From Conidiobolus incongruus B7586 (lineage: Eukaryota; Entomophthoromycota; Entomophthoromycetes; Entomophthorales; Conidiobolaceae), in assembly GCA_000697335.1 (NCBI GenBank), contig JNEM01014471.1, positions 1-29,988 on the forward strand: a stretch of 29,988 nt of DNA, in the 5' to 3' direction. Shown here piece after piece: positions 1 through 10,036 of the stretch. Within the stretch, counting starts at the first letter, position 1; each line of letters begins with the position of its first letter. A program made the translations under genes and the position numbers. The notes under the pieces are model-generated. The model was given only the letters and a program-made list of their open reading frames with translations, was not told where the DNA came from and ran no database searches.

Positions 1-1303
1 AATTTTATATTTTTATTTATTAATTTGAATTTAAAGTTTAATATATATAAATTACTTATAAAACTAATAATAAAATAATTAAATAATTCTTTAATTAAAA
101 TAAAAAGATATTTTTAATATATTTTTTTATATTATTAATAATTAAAAAGATAATAGTTAAAGTTAGTTTTTTAAATTTTAACAAGTTTAAATAATTTCTC
201 TCTTAACTCTAAAATAGTTTACTTAATAATAAATAGCTAGTTTAGATAATATTTTATTATCAAAAGCTACTTATAAATTTTAAATAATTTTAAAGAGTTG
301 ATAGTTAAGTTTAACTAATATTAAAATAAAAAACTTTTGATAATTATTTTTTATTTTAAACATAATTAAATTAAATAACTAATTTTAAAAAGTTAATTTT
401 TTAATCAAAAAAAAATATAATATATATATATATATATATAATTTAAAAATATATAATTTTTTATTTATTTTATATATATATATATATATTTATTTAAAAT
501 TAATAATATATTTGAAAAATTAGAAATTTAAAAATTTCTTATTATTTTAAATTTAAAATAATAAATAATATAAGTGTAGTGATAAAATACTAATATAGTA
601 TAAAAAACTCAATATAAAAATAATATAACATAGAATGTAATATTATAATATAGTTATAGCATGTAAATATAAACAAAGTTTAATTAAGCTTCAAACTAGG
701 ATAAGTCACTAATATATTAGATTTATAGTAGGTAGCATTAATATGCTATAATATTTATAGAATATAGTCTCAATTTTAAAAATAATGTAAAAGATAAGGA
801 ATAGTAAGAATTAAGAGGAAAAAAGAACCTAGTTTATTAAATAATTCAATACTATTTATATAATTAATTTAGCTATAAAAGTATAAATTAATTATATAAT
901 TTATAGTTAATTGAATTATAAAGAAATATATATAAGAATTTAAAGAACTAGTCTTTTAACAAATAAAATTTGATTTCATACTTGAAAAATTAATCATGAT
1001 TGAAAGATAATAATCATATTCAATTATATTACATTTATTCATTTAATTATATTATGGTATTTTCAATTTAAATTATATCAATTATTAAAATCAAAAATAG
1101 CTATCTGACTTTAAACTGTATTTAGTGATATATTTATGCACTTGTATTCTGAATAAAGGATGTAAAATAGGGAAATGCAAGCTTAATCAAATCTATTATA
1201 GTGAAATTTGGCCTTAATTTGAAAATTAACCTAAATTAAAGAAATTAAAATGTATAAATAGCTGAATTGGCTGGTATGATGAAAAAATTATTGTAAAATC
1301 AAA
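1..1303. other. AT-rich intergenic stretch with TA microsatellites
   Basis: No open frame with protein-like composition is visible on either strand. The stretch carries two runs of alternating TA (about 417-440 and 471-489) and long A/T homopolymer mixtures. The right end is the promoter side of the decayed SDR copy, with a TATA-like box at 1253-1260. Confidence 0.6.
1253..1260 (+). promoter_or_regulatory. TATA box of the decayed SDR copy
   Basis: TATAAATA followed by G lies 51 bases before the ATG at 1304. The same nine bases (TATAAATAG) stand before the third SDR copy. The core promoter therefore appears to have been duplicated with the gene and has outlived the coding frame. Function is inferred from position only. 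Confidence 0.4.
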
Positions 1304-2735
1304 ATGAGAGTACCATCACCGCTAGTTAAGAACATTAAGAATAGACAAGCTCTTTCATAATGGCTCAATAAGGCAGGGTTGCCGGTGCCTTTAAACCACC
1401 TCTTTTTTAATAATATGGAATTATTTCTCACACTGGTCAATAAATTATATGGGTGTTATCCAAAATCTAACGGATATTTTGACAGGAAATATCCCAAATA
1501 AATATCATATAATAATATGATTAAATATTTCATCCGTTTGGTGGCTTATCATAATAGCATTAGTCAAGGTCGAAATGTCGCAATTGTTACAGGTAATTAT
1601 AAAACTATTAAAATATATAATAACTTTAACATAATGATAACATAGGTAGTAATAGTGGTATCGGATATTTAACCACAAAAATTTATATAGAGCAGGATAC
1701 TACCTTATTGTTGGTAATATGTCAAATTTCTAGTTACAACAAAAATACTTATTATTCTTGTTATAGCTTGTCGTTCTGAAGCAAAAGCCAAAGGAGCAAT
1801 GGATAGTATTCGAATTGATGGATGTGATAGAGAGCTTGAATTTTATTAAAATGGATCTGAAGTCTTTAGCCAATGTTCAAGGGTGTGTAGAAGAATTTAT
1901 AAAATTGAATTTGAAACTGAATTTATTAATCAGAGAAATAATATTTTGACACTAAATTCATGATAATAGTATTAAACATAGTGATAATACATAATGCTGG
2001 TATAATGATATGTCCAAAATACGATGAAGCTGTCGATCATATCGAATCCCAGATTGGGTTGGCAATATATTAATGTTTAATGAATTTGAATTAATAATAT
2101 TGTATATAAGAATTGCTTGGTCATTATCTACTAACAAATTTACTCACCTCACATTTTGATAATCTATCCAAAATTATTAATTTATCTTCTACTGCTACTT
2201 TCTTTAGTAAGATCCGTATTCATTTTTTATGTTAGTATTTTAATAATTTAATTATTGAAGATCTCAGCATCGATATAGCTCAAATAACTCTCTCTAAACG
2301 TTGTGATTTAATCACAAATTTTGCACAATCTTAATTGTCAATGCAACTATTTACCTATCATTTACAGTCTAAATCTAGAAAAGATAATGTTACAGTTAAA
2401 GAATATAATGATTCCAATTTTGTTAATATTATTGTAGTATATTCTATTTGTCCTGGATTGACGGTCACTAATTTGTTTACTTAAATCCCATTATTAACTT
2501 CCTGACTGACATTACAAGATTCCTGATTTAAGATCCTGAAGCAGGTTCGTTTACAATCTTAAGATACGCACTTCTCCCTCCTTTCAAAAAGAATGAAAAA
2601 CAATCACTTTATTATGTCGAAGAAAATCCATTTTATCCTAAGCTTGTAGCAATTAACCAGCAAACCATTGATTAATTGATAAACTGGGCTAAAAACATTT
2701 AATTTAAAAGATTCAAGTTGAAATCATTCATTTAG
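1304..2735 (+). pseudogene. Decayed short-chain dehydrogenase/reductase (first tandem copy)
   Basis: This copy matches the two intact SDR genes downstream exon by exon. It keeps recognisable pieces of the start (MRVPSPLV), the cofactor-loop segment (GSNSGIG), the ACRSEAKAK segment, a (N)NAGIM segment, a LLTNLLTSHF segment running to KIINLSS, and a C-terminal GSFTILRYALLPP segment. It is broken many times. An in-frame TAA sits at codon 19 (1358-1360), and more stops lie near the C-terminus. Several single-base frame changes occur, for example in the A-run after the GSNSGIG exon. The YxxxK catalytic motif has lost its Tyr and its Lys codon reads TAA. The donor after the GSNSGIG exon still looks usable, but the first donor and the donor before the LLTNLL exon are altered. 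It is a host gene that died after duplication; the end is placed at the TAG matching the end of the paralogues. Confidence 0.85.
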
Positions 2736-3343
2736 TTCAGTCTCTTATTTGATCATTTCTACTTATCTATGATATATTTGTGAATTGTGGATATATAATA
2801 TCCACAAGACCACTTCAAAAATTTCCATTATCAATATTTAATATTAGATCGCTTAATTTCTTTAATTGTTGCATGAAATAAACTAAAAAAATTCAATACT
2901 ATATATTATAAAATTGAATATATTAGTAATTTTTGACATTAATATCATCTTCACATTAGCCAATTAAATATTATTCAAAATTACATAAAATTCATAAATT
3001 ATTAAGATTTGACATAGATTACAATTGACAACATAATATAATTTGAATTATTAAAATATTGATAGTTGAAAATCTTATAGACCTGTCTTTATTGGTTTAA
3101 TTCTTAGCAGATTATCATTAGTAAGTTCAAAATAAGATAACACATTTTTTTTTCATCTTATAAAATTTGATATTTGAAAAATGTCTTGTGATAAATGAAT
3201 ATATATTGTAAGTCTAAAATTCAATTAATTTAAATTTCAATAATTGAATATTCATATTTAAGAATAATATAATTTTTCAATAGGCCACTTATATTGTGAT
3301 TCTTTGAATATTGATAAATTTAAGAGAGTTTAATAGAGTTTAA
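2736..3343. other. AT-rich intergenic stretch between dead SDR and LTR fossil
   Basis: Very AT-rich with no open frame of interest on either strand and no clear repeat. It holds the 3' flank of the decayed SDR copy. I see nothing else in it. Confidence 0.5.
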
Positions 3344-4040
3344 TGTTGAAATTTTAATTAAATACTCATAACTAGTACAAAGAAATAATTCAAATATTAT
3401 GACAACCATAATTGTGAGAGGAAATAGACTTTTAGAGCTTAAACGTGGAATCGCCAGTGGTAAACAATAGATTACCATAGAGTCATTGGAAATTAATGGG
3501 GTTCACCAAATGAGGTGAAATTGGCTTACTGTAAATCGGGTTCTTTGAGTAAAGTAAATATTTCACGCTCGTCACAACTCAATAATTTTGTGAGGGTTAA
3601 AAGAAAAACTTAGAGACTGGATACTTTTGAAATGAATATAAAAGAAATTTGTTTATTAGTTCATTTGTGATAATCTTATATTAGAGTTCAGGAAACAAGT
3701 GTTCACCAGTGTGACTTCTCAATTCAGTATGATAATCGTAGTTTCTTGAGTGATTGATAAAATTATTCCCATCAATTATATACTCAACAAACTAGGTTTA
3801 ATTCAGAGTCTGTGAATAATAAAGATTGGATAATTTTGACAAGGTTATCATCCAAAATAATATATATATATTTCAAATACTATGTAGAGCAGCTAGAATT
3901 AGAAAAGAAAACTTCTTTAGTAGCTGGTGTTATAGATGCAATAGTAAAGAGGGATATGAATAAGATAGCAGGTGATTTTATTAAGAAGCTTACAAATGTA
4001 AGAAATGAGATATACAGTCCAAATCTGTTAATTAGATAAA
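3344..4040 (+). mobile_element. Probable LTR retroelement fossil (Ty1/copia-like), truncated
   Basis: A 446-base segment (3344-3789) begins TGTTGA and ends TCAACA, a perfect six-base terminal inverted repeat of the kind that bounds copia-type LTRs. It contains a TATAAAAG box near 3637. Just after it, around 3795-3815, is a stretch resembling the primer-binding region common in copia elements. After that comes a short piece of open frame (to about 4039) in the position of gag, not recognisable as a specific gag protein. No second LTR was found downstream, so this looks like a 5' LTR plus a stub of internal region. It is incomplete and old. The family assignment is inference from the LTR ends and layout. 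The composition is less AT-rich than its flanks. Confidence 0.4.
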
Positions 4041-4592
4041 AATCTCAGAGCTAAATTTGGATCGATCATTAAAGAATAAATCAAATGAATATAAATTTTA
4101 TTTAAACTATATAAATAATTATAAATGATTGCAATTTAGAAACTATAATATATTTTAATATTAATTTTAAAAGAGATACCCATTATTCAATATATTTAGA
4201 ATACATATAGTTTGATAATTTTTTCGTTCCAAAATATATTTTATAAATTCATTCATAAAATTGAATTTACTGGAGTGGAGTATCTTATTTTTCGGGTTTG
4301 CATTAAGATCAATATCACTAAAATTCACGGATATTTGTATATTATTATTGGTTGTGAAAGAGGCTTGAGAAAATATGATAATATAAATAGACTACGCTGG
4401 ATTTAAGAGAATGATTTAATCCTTAATAGATTTTAATACAATCTGATAAGATTTTTTTGATTAATTAGTTGTTACTGGTTAGTATTAGATTGTTATTTCA
4501 CGGAATATATAATAGAATTAAGGATATTAATCCATTATTTTCAAAATATTATTTTTTGTGACGTCAATTGCATTGAATAAGTATCAAATAGT
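4041..4592. other. Intergenic stretch upstream of the second SDR gene
   Basis: Mostly AT-rich. A non-ATG frame at 4212-4406 encodes about 60 residues of slightly higher complexity, but I recognise no family, it has no start context, and it may be the edge of the fossil to its left or chance. Nothing else is supported. Confidence 0.4.
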
Positions 4593-4600
4593 TATATAAA
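4593..4600 (+). promoter_or_regulatory. TATA box of second SDR gene
   Basis: TATATAAA lies 53 bases before the ATG at 4646, almost the same spacing as in the decayed copy (51 bases). Function is inferred from position and comparison between the paralogues. Confidence 0.45.
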
Positions 4601-4645
4601 CTAGCATAGATTTTAAATTATTTGAAAAAGATTTTAAAATTAAAA

Positions 4646-6082
4646 ATGGAAGTACCACCACCACGCGTTCCAACAGTTAAATTACGAAACAAGATATTCC
4701 AATGGGTTCATAGTTTAAAACTACATTGGATCTTAAATTTCTTGTTATTTGGTACTTTGGAAGGAATATTAACAGTTTGGAATAAAATATGTGGTTATTA
4801 CTCCAACCCAGAAGAATATCTAAATAGGTAATAACTACTTTTAATAAGAGAATATAATATATTTATTTTTTTAGATTAGTATCATATTCTAAAAGTGTAA
4901 ATGACAGCCAAAAAGTGGCTATTGTTACTGGTAATGAATTTTATTTTCATAAGATAATACTTCAATATTAATGAAAATTCAGGTGCAAATAGTGGAATCG
5001 GTTTTGTAACTGCAAAATATTTATATCAAGCAGGATATTATGTTATTTTGGGTATTATTTCATATTTTGAAAATTCCAATTTTAATATTGAATTATATAT
5101 AATAGCATGTCGTTCACAAGATAAAGCCCAAAAAGCAATTGATGATATAAGGATGAATGGAAGTAATGGACAGCTCAAATTCATCAAATTTGACTGCAGC
5201 TCATTGGCATGTGTTCAACAATTTGTACAAGAATTTGAAAAACTATGTTTGAAATTGGACCTTTTAGTTAGTAAGTTAATGTTATAGTGTTTAGTATTTC
5301 AATGTATTTGAATTATACTATAATAGATAATGCTGGTATTATGATGCCTCCTTATAATGAAACTCAGGATCAAATAGAATCTCAAATAGGAGTGGTAACT
5401 GTATAAATATTTTTCACTATTACTCTTTATTAATTTTTTTCATATTTAGAATTTTGTAAGTCATTTTTTGCTGACAGATCTTTTAATTCCGCATTTAAAT
5501 CCACAGGCTAAAATAATTAATTTAAGTTCTATGGGTTCATTCTTTAGTAAATAGGATTCTAATATTGATATTTATCCATTCTTAACAATTTAATATCATA
5601 GGTAACAACATTGATTTGGTTCGAATTACTCAGCGTGATCAATATGAGCCAATAGTTAACTACTCTCAAACAAAACTTGCAATAATGGTTTTCGCTTATT
5701 ATTTACATAAAAAATTAAGCTCTCAAGGCATCAAAGGTAATCAATATATTTTGTTTTTTTAAATCAAATTTTTAATTAGATCTTAGTGTATTCTGCTCAT
5801 CCTGGAATGGTAATCAGCAATTTATATGGTTTACATCCAATCGCTATGTTTATGGATAATTTCGGTCGCATTATGTTAAAAAACACTGAATCTGGAGCTT
5901 TTACAATCATGAGGTGTGCTCTCCTTCCTCAGCAGGAGGAGCAAGAAAACTCACTTTACTATGCTGAAGAACATCCTTTATCACCGCATTCCGAAGTTTA
6001 TAATCAGGAATCGATTAGTCAATTAATGAATTGGACTAAAGAAACGATTCAATCTAAGGGAATTAAGTTGAAATTTTTATAA
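4646..6082 (+). CDS. Short-chain dehydrogenase/reductase (retinol dehydrogenase-like), 355 aa
   Basis: Eight exons: 4646-4827, 4875-4930, 4983-5051, 5106-5270, 5327-5394, 5450-5546, 5602-5736 and 5787-6082. Splicing them gives one 355-residue frame ending in TAA. An N-terminal extension contains a hydrophobic stretch (about residues 29-50) that may anchor the enzyme to a membrane. The Rossmann cofactor loop TGANSGIG is at residues 79-86, NNAG at 158-161, INLSS at 203-207, and the catalytic YSQTK (Tyr233, Lys237) follows. HPG leads the C-terminal substrate part. These are the classical SDR motifs. The fold suits NAD(P)(H)-dependent oxidation or reduction of a small, probably lipophilic alcohol or ketone, as in retinol dehydrogenase/WW-oxidoreductase-like members, but the substrate is unknown. 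The start is the first ATG after the TATA box and matches the paralogues without gaps. The last acceptor is at 5786 because the nearer AG at 5779 would break the frame. Confidence 0.88.
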
Positions 6083-6901
6083 CAGAGATTAATCTATTAT
6101 ATAAAATCTAATTATTGGTTTGGAAATTAAGTAATAAAACTCTAAAATTATAAATTTTAATAGAAAATTTACAAAAATAAATAAATTATATGATATTAGT
6201 ACTCTCGTATGTTATTAATAACTTTTTTGCTATTCTATTAGCAACATCCTAACATCTAAAAATACTTCTTTTTATTAAGGACTAAAATTTGAAATATAAA
6301 CCAATTTGTGCATTAAAATTTGCTTTTGCAATCATAAATTTTAATTGCTTATATCAATTATATTGAGAGGGGTTGTAATCTAGTGAGTATAATATATATC
6401 GTAACTCATTTCATTTATTTTTATTAACAAATTCTTTTATAATTTATTTTTAAATGTTTTATAATAACTATCTAAAATAACAGGTAATTTAGGATTTATT
6501 TTGAGAACGCCATTTGAAAAATATATTTTTAAAAATTTTATTAAGTTAAAAATTGTTTTAAGTTTATAAACTATGTAAAAGGATTTTATAACTTTATAAA
6601 TTATTCTAAAAATTAATATTTTTGATTTATTAAGGTACTTAGAAGAATTTGAAAGGGATAATATTATCTTAAAATAATGCTATATTTAAAAATTAAATTA
6701 ATAAAGGAATATATGATTTATCAACTTAATTAAGGTCCTTGTTTTGGTTGTATTTCATTAGAGTTTACTTAATTACATTTACTTTAGTTATTTAATTTAT
6801 TATTGTATTGATAAATATCTATTTTGTAATTTTTTAAGTTAAACTGATTTTAACTTTCAAGTACATACTATAATTATAAAATGAGCATTAGAGGTCTTTG
6901 A

Positions 6902-6945
6902 TAACTCTCTAGATAAAACAAATAGGTAATTGGAGAGTTTTTTTA
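6902..6945 (+). other. Hairpin followed by T-run
   Basis: AACTCTC pairs with GAGAGTT across a 25-base loop, and seven T follow directly. The layout resembles a Pol III type end of a small RNA, but no box A/box B or RNA family is visible upstream. In such AT-rich DNA it may be chance. Confidence 0.15.
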
Positions 6946-8365
6946 CCTTATTAATTTTTGAAATAGTGACGATAAATATTCGATATCAAAATTTTGGTAT
7001 TATTTAAGTAGTTTCCTATCTAGCTTTAAAATCATAAACCCAGTATTAGATGATAGTAAAAGACATTAACTCCATATGTTGCTTGAAAATTTTGCATGAT
7101 TTTAAAAAGCTTGTGTATGAGTTTTAGTGACTATAAAATATAAAACTTTAATAAACTATTTGATTTAACTATGATTATATCTCTATAAATATATATATAT
7201 ATTTCCTAAACTATAGATTTTCTAATTTGGCATAAAATTTAACAACTTTAATTTTCAAATAAAATTAGAAATTGAAAAAAATTTCATCATTCTTCCAAAT
7301 TAATAAAACAATATAAATATTACATTTCAATTTATAATATGAAACTTATATATTAGTCAATTTGTTGAAATACTACAGATCTATTAAACTTAAAGATTTA
7401 AATATCACATCAGATTAATAATTATACTCAATTATGGATATATATTGATTGGTTTAATACCTAGTTTAAATTCCTATATATTTGATAATCAATTGAACGT
7501 ATTTTTCATTAATATATCAGATAAAATAATATGATATTAAAATGATTCAACTGTAAATATATTTAATAAACTTTAATGTTTTTCAATTGTTTAAAAAAAT
7601 CGAGCTGCTTATTTCACATGAATAAAATTTTATTCAATCATATTTTTTAATTAAAAATTTTGAAATAATTATATTAAACTATTGAATTCTAATAAATTAT
7701 GCAAAATTGAAAGTTTATAATCATTCAAAAAATGATAGCTGATTTTAATGGATCTGTGTGTTTATTGATGTTATTAATAGTTGTTTGAACGAAAGATATT
7801 TTGAATATTATTCGATATTTATATAACTTCGCTTCCTTTTACACAGTATGCCAAGTTCAAATTGATTTTTGGGATAAAATAATTGATTTGTCCGATAATA
7901 ATGCTACATTTAATGAATACTGTCGAAAAGTGTTAACAATTATATAACTGTCAAATAATTTTTATTCAAAGTCGACAAAAACATGTTGGATTGAATTAAT
8001 TATAATTTTTATTACTTACATCAATTGCATAATATCGTATAGATTATATTTGATTGTAAGTTTCATTTGATTCATTTTTGTTTATTAATTGACTATTAAA
8101 ATATAATATTCAGACTCTAAGAAGCTAGTTCTTTAATATTTTATTATAATTTCTATAGGATTTTATTTACATTATTAAATCGAATAGATATAAACGAAAA
8201 TTAAATAAAACAGTAAACTTCATAAATCTAATATTATAAAAAAAATTTTTAATTTATTTCTATTTAATATTTTCAAAATTTGTTTCAACTTGAAATTAGT
8301 TATGCGCATAATAATTAATTTAATAAATTGCATAAGGAAATAGATTATCTCTCATCAAATCAAAA

Positions 8366-8373
8366 TATAAATA
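8366..8373 (+). promoter_or_regulatory. TATA box of third SDR gene
   Basis: TATAAATA followed by G lies 77 bases before the ATG at 8443. It is identical over nine bases to the box of the decayed first copy. Confidence 0.45.
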
Positions 8374-8442
8374 GTCACAATTAAGCAAACATTGGATAGT
8401 TTGGTTAACAATTATTACAATACACTCTATACAGTGTCCAAG

Positions 8443-9914
8443 ATGTCAGAATTACCAGCATGTATTATTAAAGACGTAAAATATCACGAGAAGATATTTA
8501 ATAAGATCAATCAGGTTAATTTACCTTATCATTTAAATTTTCCGTTGATTTCAATTAGCGAGATGTTATTTTCTTTCAATAGAAAACTAAAAGGAAAATT
8601 TAAACATCCTGAAATTTATATTAATGAGTAATTCTTTGTTACTTATTGCTTGTATATTGGTCTTATTATATATTTTTTAGGTTGATTAAAGCTTCTAAAC
8701 AGATTGATCCAAGGCCTAAAGTGGTCATTATTACTGGTAATATTTTGTTTCATAAAGTGAGTTTGATCAATTATTAAAGATGAATTTAGGTGCGAACTCA
8801 GGGATTGGTCTAGTTACTGCTAAAAATTTATATAGAGCAGGTCATCATATCATTCTGGGTAATTATAAAAACTAACTTATTCTTATAATATTTACTGATA
8901 CAGATTATTATCTATAGCATGCCGATCTGAAACTAAAGCAAAAGCAGCTATGGAAGAAATTCAAGCGATTCAAGCTTTAGGAAAGGTGCAGTTTATACCT
9001 CTTGATTGTAGCTCTTTAGAGAGTGTGAAGCAATTTTATGAAGAATTCAGCAAATTACACTTGACATTGGATATATTGATAAGTAATGTTTATAATTTTT
9101 ATTTTATGCACTTTCCACTAATCGTCAATATAATAGACAATGCGGGTATAATGTGGGTACCGCATGAATATACAAAAGATAAAGTTGAATCTCAAATCGG
9201 AGTGGTAAATATTCAAAATATTATGATACTATTATAAATTTATATTAAATATATCGATATAATAGAATTTCTTAAGTCATTTCTATTTAACTGATCTACT
9301 TATTGACAAAATGACTAAAGGATCCAAAATCATCAATTTAAGTTCATTAGCTTCTTTCATTGGTAAGTTCATAATAATATGAATAAAATAACTCAGATCC
9401 TTACACAAATTATAGTTAATGATATTGATATTGATCAAATTCAAAACCCTAAAAAATATAGCTGTGGAAAAAATTACGCTCAGTCTAAATTAGCAATGTT
9501 ATTATTCTCTAGCTATTTAAATCAAACTTTGAGTTCGAAAGGAATTACTGGTACTTATATTTATTATCATATTTATAAAAAATATATGTTCACAATTATC
9601 TAGTTTACTCTGTCAATCCAGGATTAGTTCTAACGAATTTATATTCAAAGAACTTCCTGGGAAGAATGATAACTAAAATGGGTAAATTATATATGAAGGA
9701 CGAGATCTCGGGCGCATTTACCACATTGAGATGTGCTCTGTTACCCCCAGCGGAAGATCATGGCAAACCTAATGTATACTACACTGAAGAAAACCTTTTC
9801 AGACCTCCTAAAGCTGCTTTGAATGAATCATCCATCTATCTACTAATTGATTGGGCAAACCAAACACTCAAACATCTCAATATTCAAACCAAACATCTCT
9901 ACTACAAATTTTAA
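8443..9914 (+). CDS. Short-chain dehydrogenase/reductase (tandem paralogue), 361 aa
   Basis: Eight exons: 8443-8627, 8681-8736, 8790-8858, 8918-9082, 9137-9204, 9266-9362, 9416-9550 and 9604-9914. Internal exons 2-7 have exactly the lengths (56, 69, 165, 68, 97 and 135) and phases of the 4646-6082 gene, proving common descent by tandem duplication. Motifs sit one residue later than in that gene: TGANSGIG 80-87, NNAG 159-162, INLSS 204-208, YAQSK with Tyr234 and Lys238. The substrate-side C-terminal region differs most (GLVLTNLYSKNFLGR in place of GMVISNLYGLHPIAM), as does the N-terminal region, so substrate choice or membrane attachment may have diverged. Reaction: NAD(P)(H)-dependent alcohol/ketone conversion, substrate unknown. 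The ATG chosen is the first one downstream of the TATA box in frame with exon 2. Confidence 0.88.
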
Positions 9915-10036
9915 TGTATCTAATTAATTCAATGGTTTAAATAAAAAAATTAATCAAAACTATAGTTTAGTTTTATTATTATTATTTTGGAGGAAATGAA
10001 TTAATAATACAATTAAATAATTGAAATGATGAAAAT

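Larger units (their letters stand above)
6083..8442. other. Gene-poor AT-rich interval between SDR copies
   Basis: No gene is supported. A seven-base hairpin (AACTCTC/GAGAGTT) followed by seven T lies at about 6902-6945. A roughly 44-codon frame without ATG at about 7792-7947 has protein-like composition but no recognisable family. The right end is the promoter of the third SDR copy. Confidence 0.5.

Noticed and set aside
1304-2735. TAA read as glutamine (changed genetic code)
   Set aside because: Several TAA codons in the dead SDR align with Gln, but the intact genes use CAA/CAG for Gln and end on TAA at the expected places, and the dead copy also has frame changes.
3812-4039. Stand-alone small gene at the right end of the LTR fossil
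   Set aside because: It has no ATG start, and its position right after the LTR-like unit fits the internal stub of that fossil better than a host gene.
7792-7947. Small protein gene in the gap between SDR copies
   Set aside because: No ATG, no recognisable family, and no splice partners could be found.
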